Assembly: GCA_013398275.1 (NCBI GenBank)
Contig: VZSE01004866.1
Coordinates: forward strand, 2,498,783 to 2,562,782
Direction of reading: 5' to 3'
Origin: Promerops cafer
Lineage: Eukaryota; Chordata; Aves; Passeriformes; Nectariniidae
DNA length: 64,000 nt
Below the pieces are notes generated by a model. The model did not search any database and had not been told where the DNA came from. It saw only the letters and a list, made by a program, of their open reading frames with translations. Each line of letters starts with the position of its first letter. The first letter of the stretch is position 1. Below, in pieces: positions 62,839 through 64,000 of the stretch. The translations under genes and the position numbers were made by a program.

Positions 62839-62955
62839 CTGTTGTTTTGCAAGCATTGGGAGAATGATGTCAGCTATTTGCCGGGACAATCTCTTCCATT
62901 TGTCTTCATTTTCTTTATGACACTGTTGCAATACCAAGATGAACATTTCTAGCAC
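62839..62955 (-). CDS. HTT: HTT exon 37 (first exon in window)
   Basis: This exon has 39 codons in phase 0, opening VLEMF and closing AKQQ. It is flanked by a cttcag acceptor and a gtggtt donor. The residues, including a CHKENEDKWKRL stretch, are essentially those of human huntingtin near 1584-1622, late in the N-HEAT domain. Exon 36 is not in the remaining 1,045 bases of the window. Confidence 0.95.
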
Positions 62956-64000
62956 CTGAAGAAAAGTAAAAAAAAAAAGTAAGTAAACACCCTTACTAAC
63001 AGAAAATATTCAAGTAATATCATAGTAGGAAAAGACAATTCATTTCAACCATCTACCAAAAAGACAAAAGGAGAAAAAAAACCCACATGAGAAATCGCAC
63101 ATTTTTAAAACCCCATTTTCAGGTTAAAAGCCTGTTCTTAGTTACGAGTTTTTTGATGGTGATTTTTAATGAATCTTTCAGCTATGTTTATAAACAAGAA
63201 AAAAGTTTGCCTTGTACTTTTTTAAATGGTATTTGTCAAAAGACTACTCAAACAACTGGAAAAAAAATCACAAATCTAAATACCACACCACTTATTCAAC
63301 AAAAAGGGAAGGAAGAAAGAGAGCAATTTTCCACATGTATACTCTGTCTTGACTCTAGCCCCAATAAAGTTTAAATTTGGTCAAGGAAACAGAACAGACA
63401 TTTATATGGGGCTCATTCACCTGAGATTTGTCAATTCCATAAAAAAGTTTTAAGAGACAACATAATGGAGCACACCGAGCAAGGAGCACTTCTGGTAGCT
63501 GAGATGTGTTATAGGTTTGAGGGTTATAGAGATCACACTTTGAAGGACAGTCAGACAAGAGACACAGCAAGCAAGAATATTAATATATGGACTGGGAAGG
63601 GGGACAAAGGAATCTGTTTCAGGAAACATATTAGAGCACTTGTAAAGGAAATTCAGGTAGTTCAGACTGGGGAGAGGGAGATTCCCAGGTGACTTTCTTC
63701 CCAAAAGATTTTCTCAGGAGAGAGGAGACAGGAGCGATTCCAGGCTGAACGACTTAACTCTGGAGCTCCATGGGTGGCAGCTCCAGCTGTAACAGAAAAA
63801 AGTTGAAGGCTGCAGCTCTTGGAACCTCTCAGGTGTCCAGGGAAACCACTGCAGAACATCCCAGCCACAGTCAGGGAACAACATAACAGCCCAGGGTTGG
63901 TTTATACATATTGCACCAGCAGAACAGGGCAGAATAAGAACTACACATGGGATGGTGTGGGAAGAGAAGTGCATGGGTGGTCTTTAATAGGTTAAGTGTG
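62956..64000. other. HTT intron 36 (partial)
   Basis: This is the sequence upstream of exon 37 up to the window edge. I found no exon 36, no repeat that I recognise and no other gene. Confidence 0.7.

Larger units (their letters stand above)
24045..62955 (-). other. HTT: HTT (huntingtin) gene, 3' half: exons 37-67 plus 3'UTR
   Basis: Huntingtin is a very large HEAT-repeat scaffold that forms a complex with HAP40 and acts in vesicle transport, autophagy and transcription. Thirty-one minus-strand exons, listed separately, join into 4,677 coding bases: 1,558 residues and a TGA stop. The length matches roughly human residues 1584-3142, so the window holds the end of the N-HEAT domain, the bridge and the C-HEAT domain. 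The polyglutamine and proline-rich N-terminus is outside. All introns have GT donors and AG acceptors and the phases agree at every junction. Introns contain CR1 pieces, one LTR and two assembly duplications, listed separately; in introns not mentioned I recognised nothing. Exon numbers assume the 67-exon mammalian layout. The identity rests on near-complete residue matching to huntingtin as I remember it. The 3' limit is an inference from a poly(A) signal. Confidence 0.96.

Noticed and set aside
1..64000. CRISPR arrays, bacterial operons, rRNA and tRNA genes
   Set aside because: No regularly spaced repeats, no cloverleaf with A and B boxes and no rRNA signature were seen. The window is vertebrate nuclear DNA.

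Overview
This is vertebrate nuclear DNA, almost certainly from a bird. CR1 LINE fragments occur throughout, several with the typical avian CR1 3' end, and there are three retroviral LTRs without visible internal genes. The LTR types look passerine-like to me, but that is an impression from memory. Codon structure, GT-AG introns and low coding density are all vertebrate.

The only gene I can support is the 3' half of huntingtin (HTT) on the minus strand. I placed 31 consecutive coding exons between 62955 and 27408. They correspond to exons 37 to 67 if the 67-exon mammalian layout is kept. Joined in order they give one open frame of 1,558 codons plus a TGA stop, with consistent phase and GT-AG at every junction. 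This is the end of the N-terminal HEAT domain, the bridge and the whole C-terminal HEAT domain, including a conserved leucine-rich nuclear export motif. Exons 1 to 36 and the promoter lie beyond position 64000. A 3'UTR of about 3.4 kb probably runs to an AATAAA at 24069-24064.

Positions 1 to about 24000 look intergenic. They hold a CR1 copy with a degenerate reverse transcriptase (13690-16170) that was split by an LTR, a second LTR with a perfect 6-bp target duplication (19963-20678), a CR1 scrap (17140-17400), a 20-bp-stem hairpin (67-116), a TAAT-rich block that looks like a conserved non-coding element, and two unidentified minus-strand reading frames.

The introns carry more CR1 pieces. 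One CR1 is inserted head-to-head in another (32840-33592), and a 1.6-kb LTR splits a CR1 in intron 41 (53396-55019).

The most important anomaly concerns the assembly. At three places (15335, 44800, 49612) a single N is flanked by two near-identical copies of the same 0.7 to 1.8 kb sequence. These look like false tandem duplications from unmerged contig ends or haplotypes. The third one duplicates HTT exon 44 and part of exon 43, and would corrupt an automatic gene model. I found no convincing new biological system; the real signals are the gene, the nested retroelements, the hairpins, a few unexplained reading frames and the assembly artefacts.
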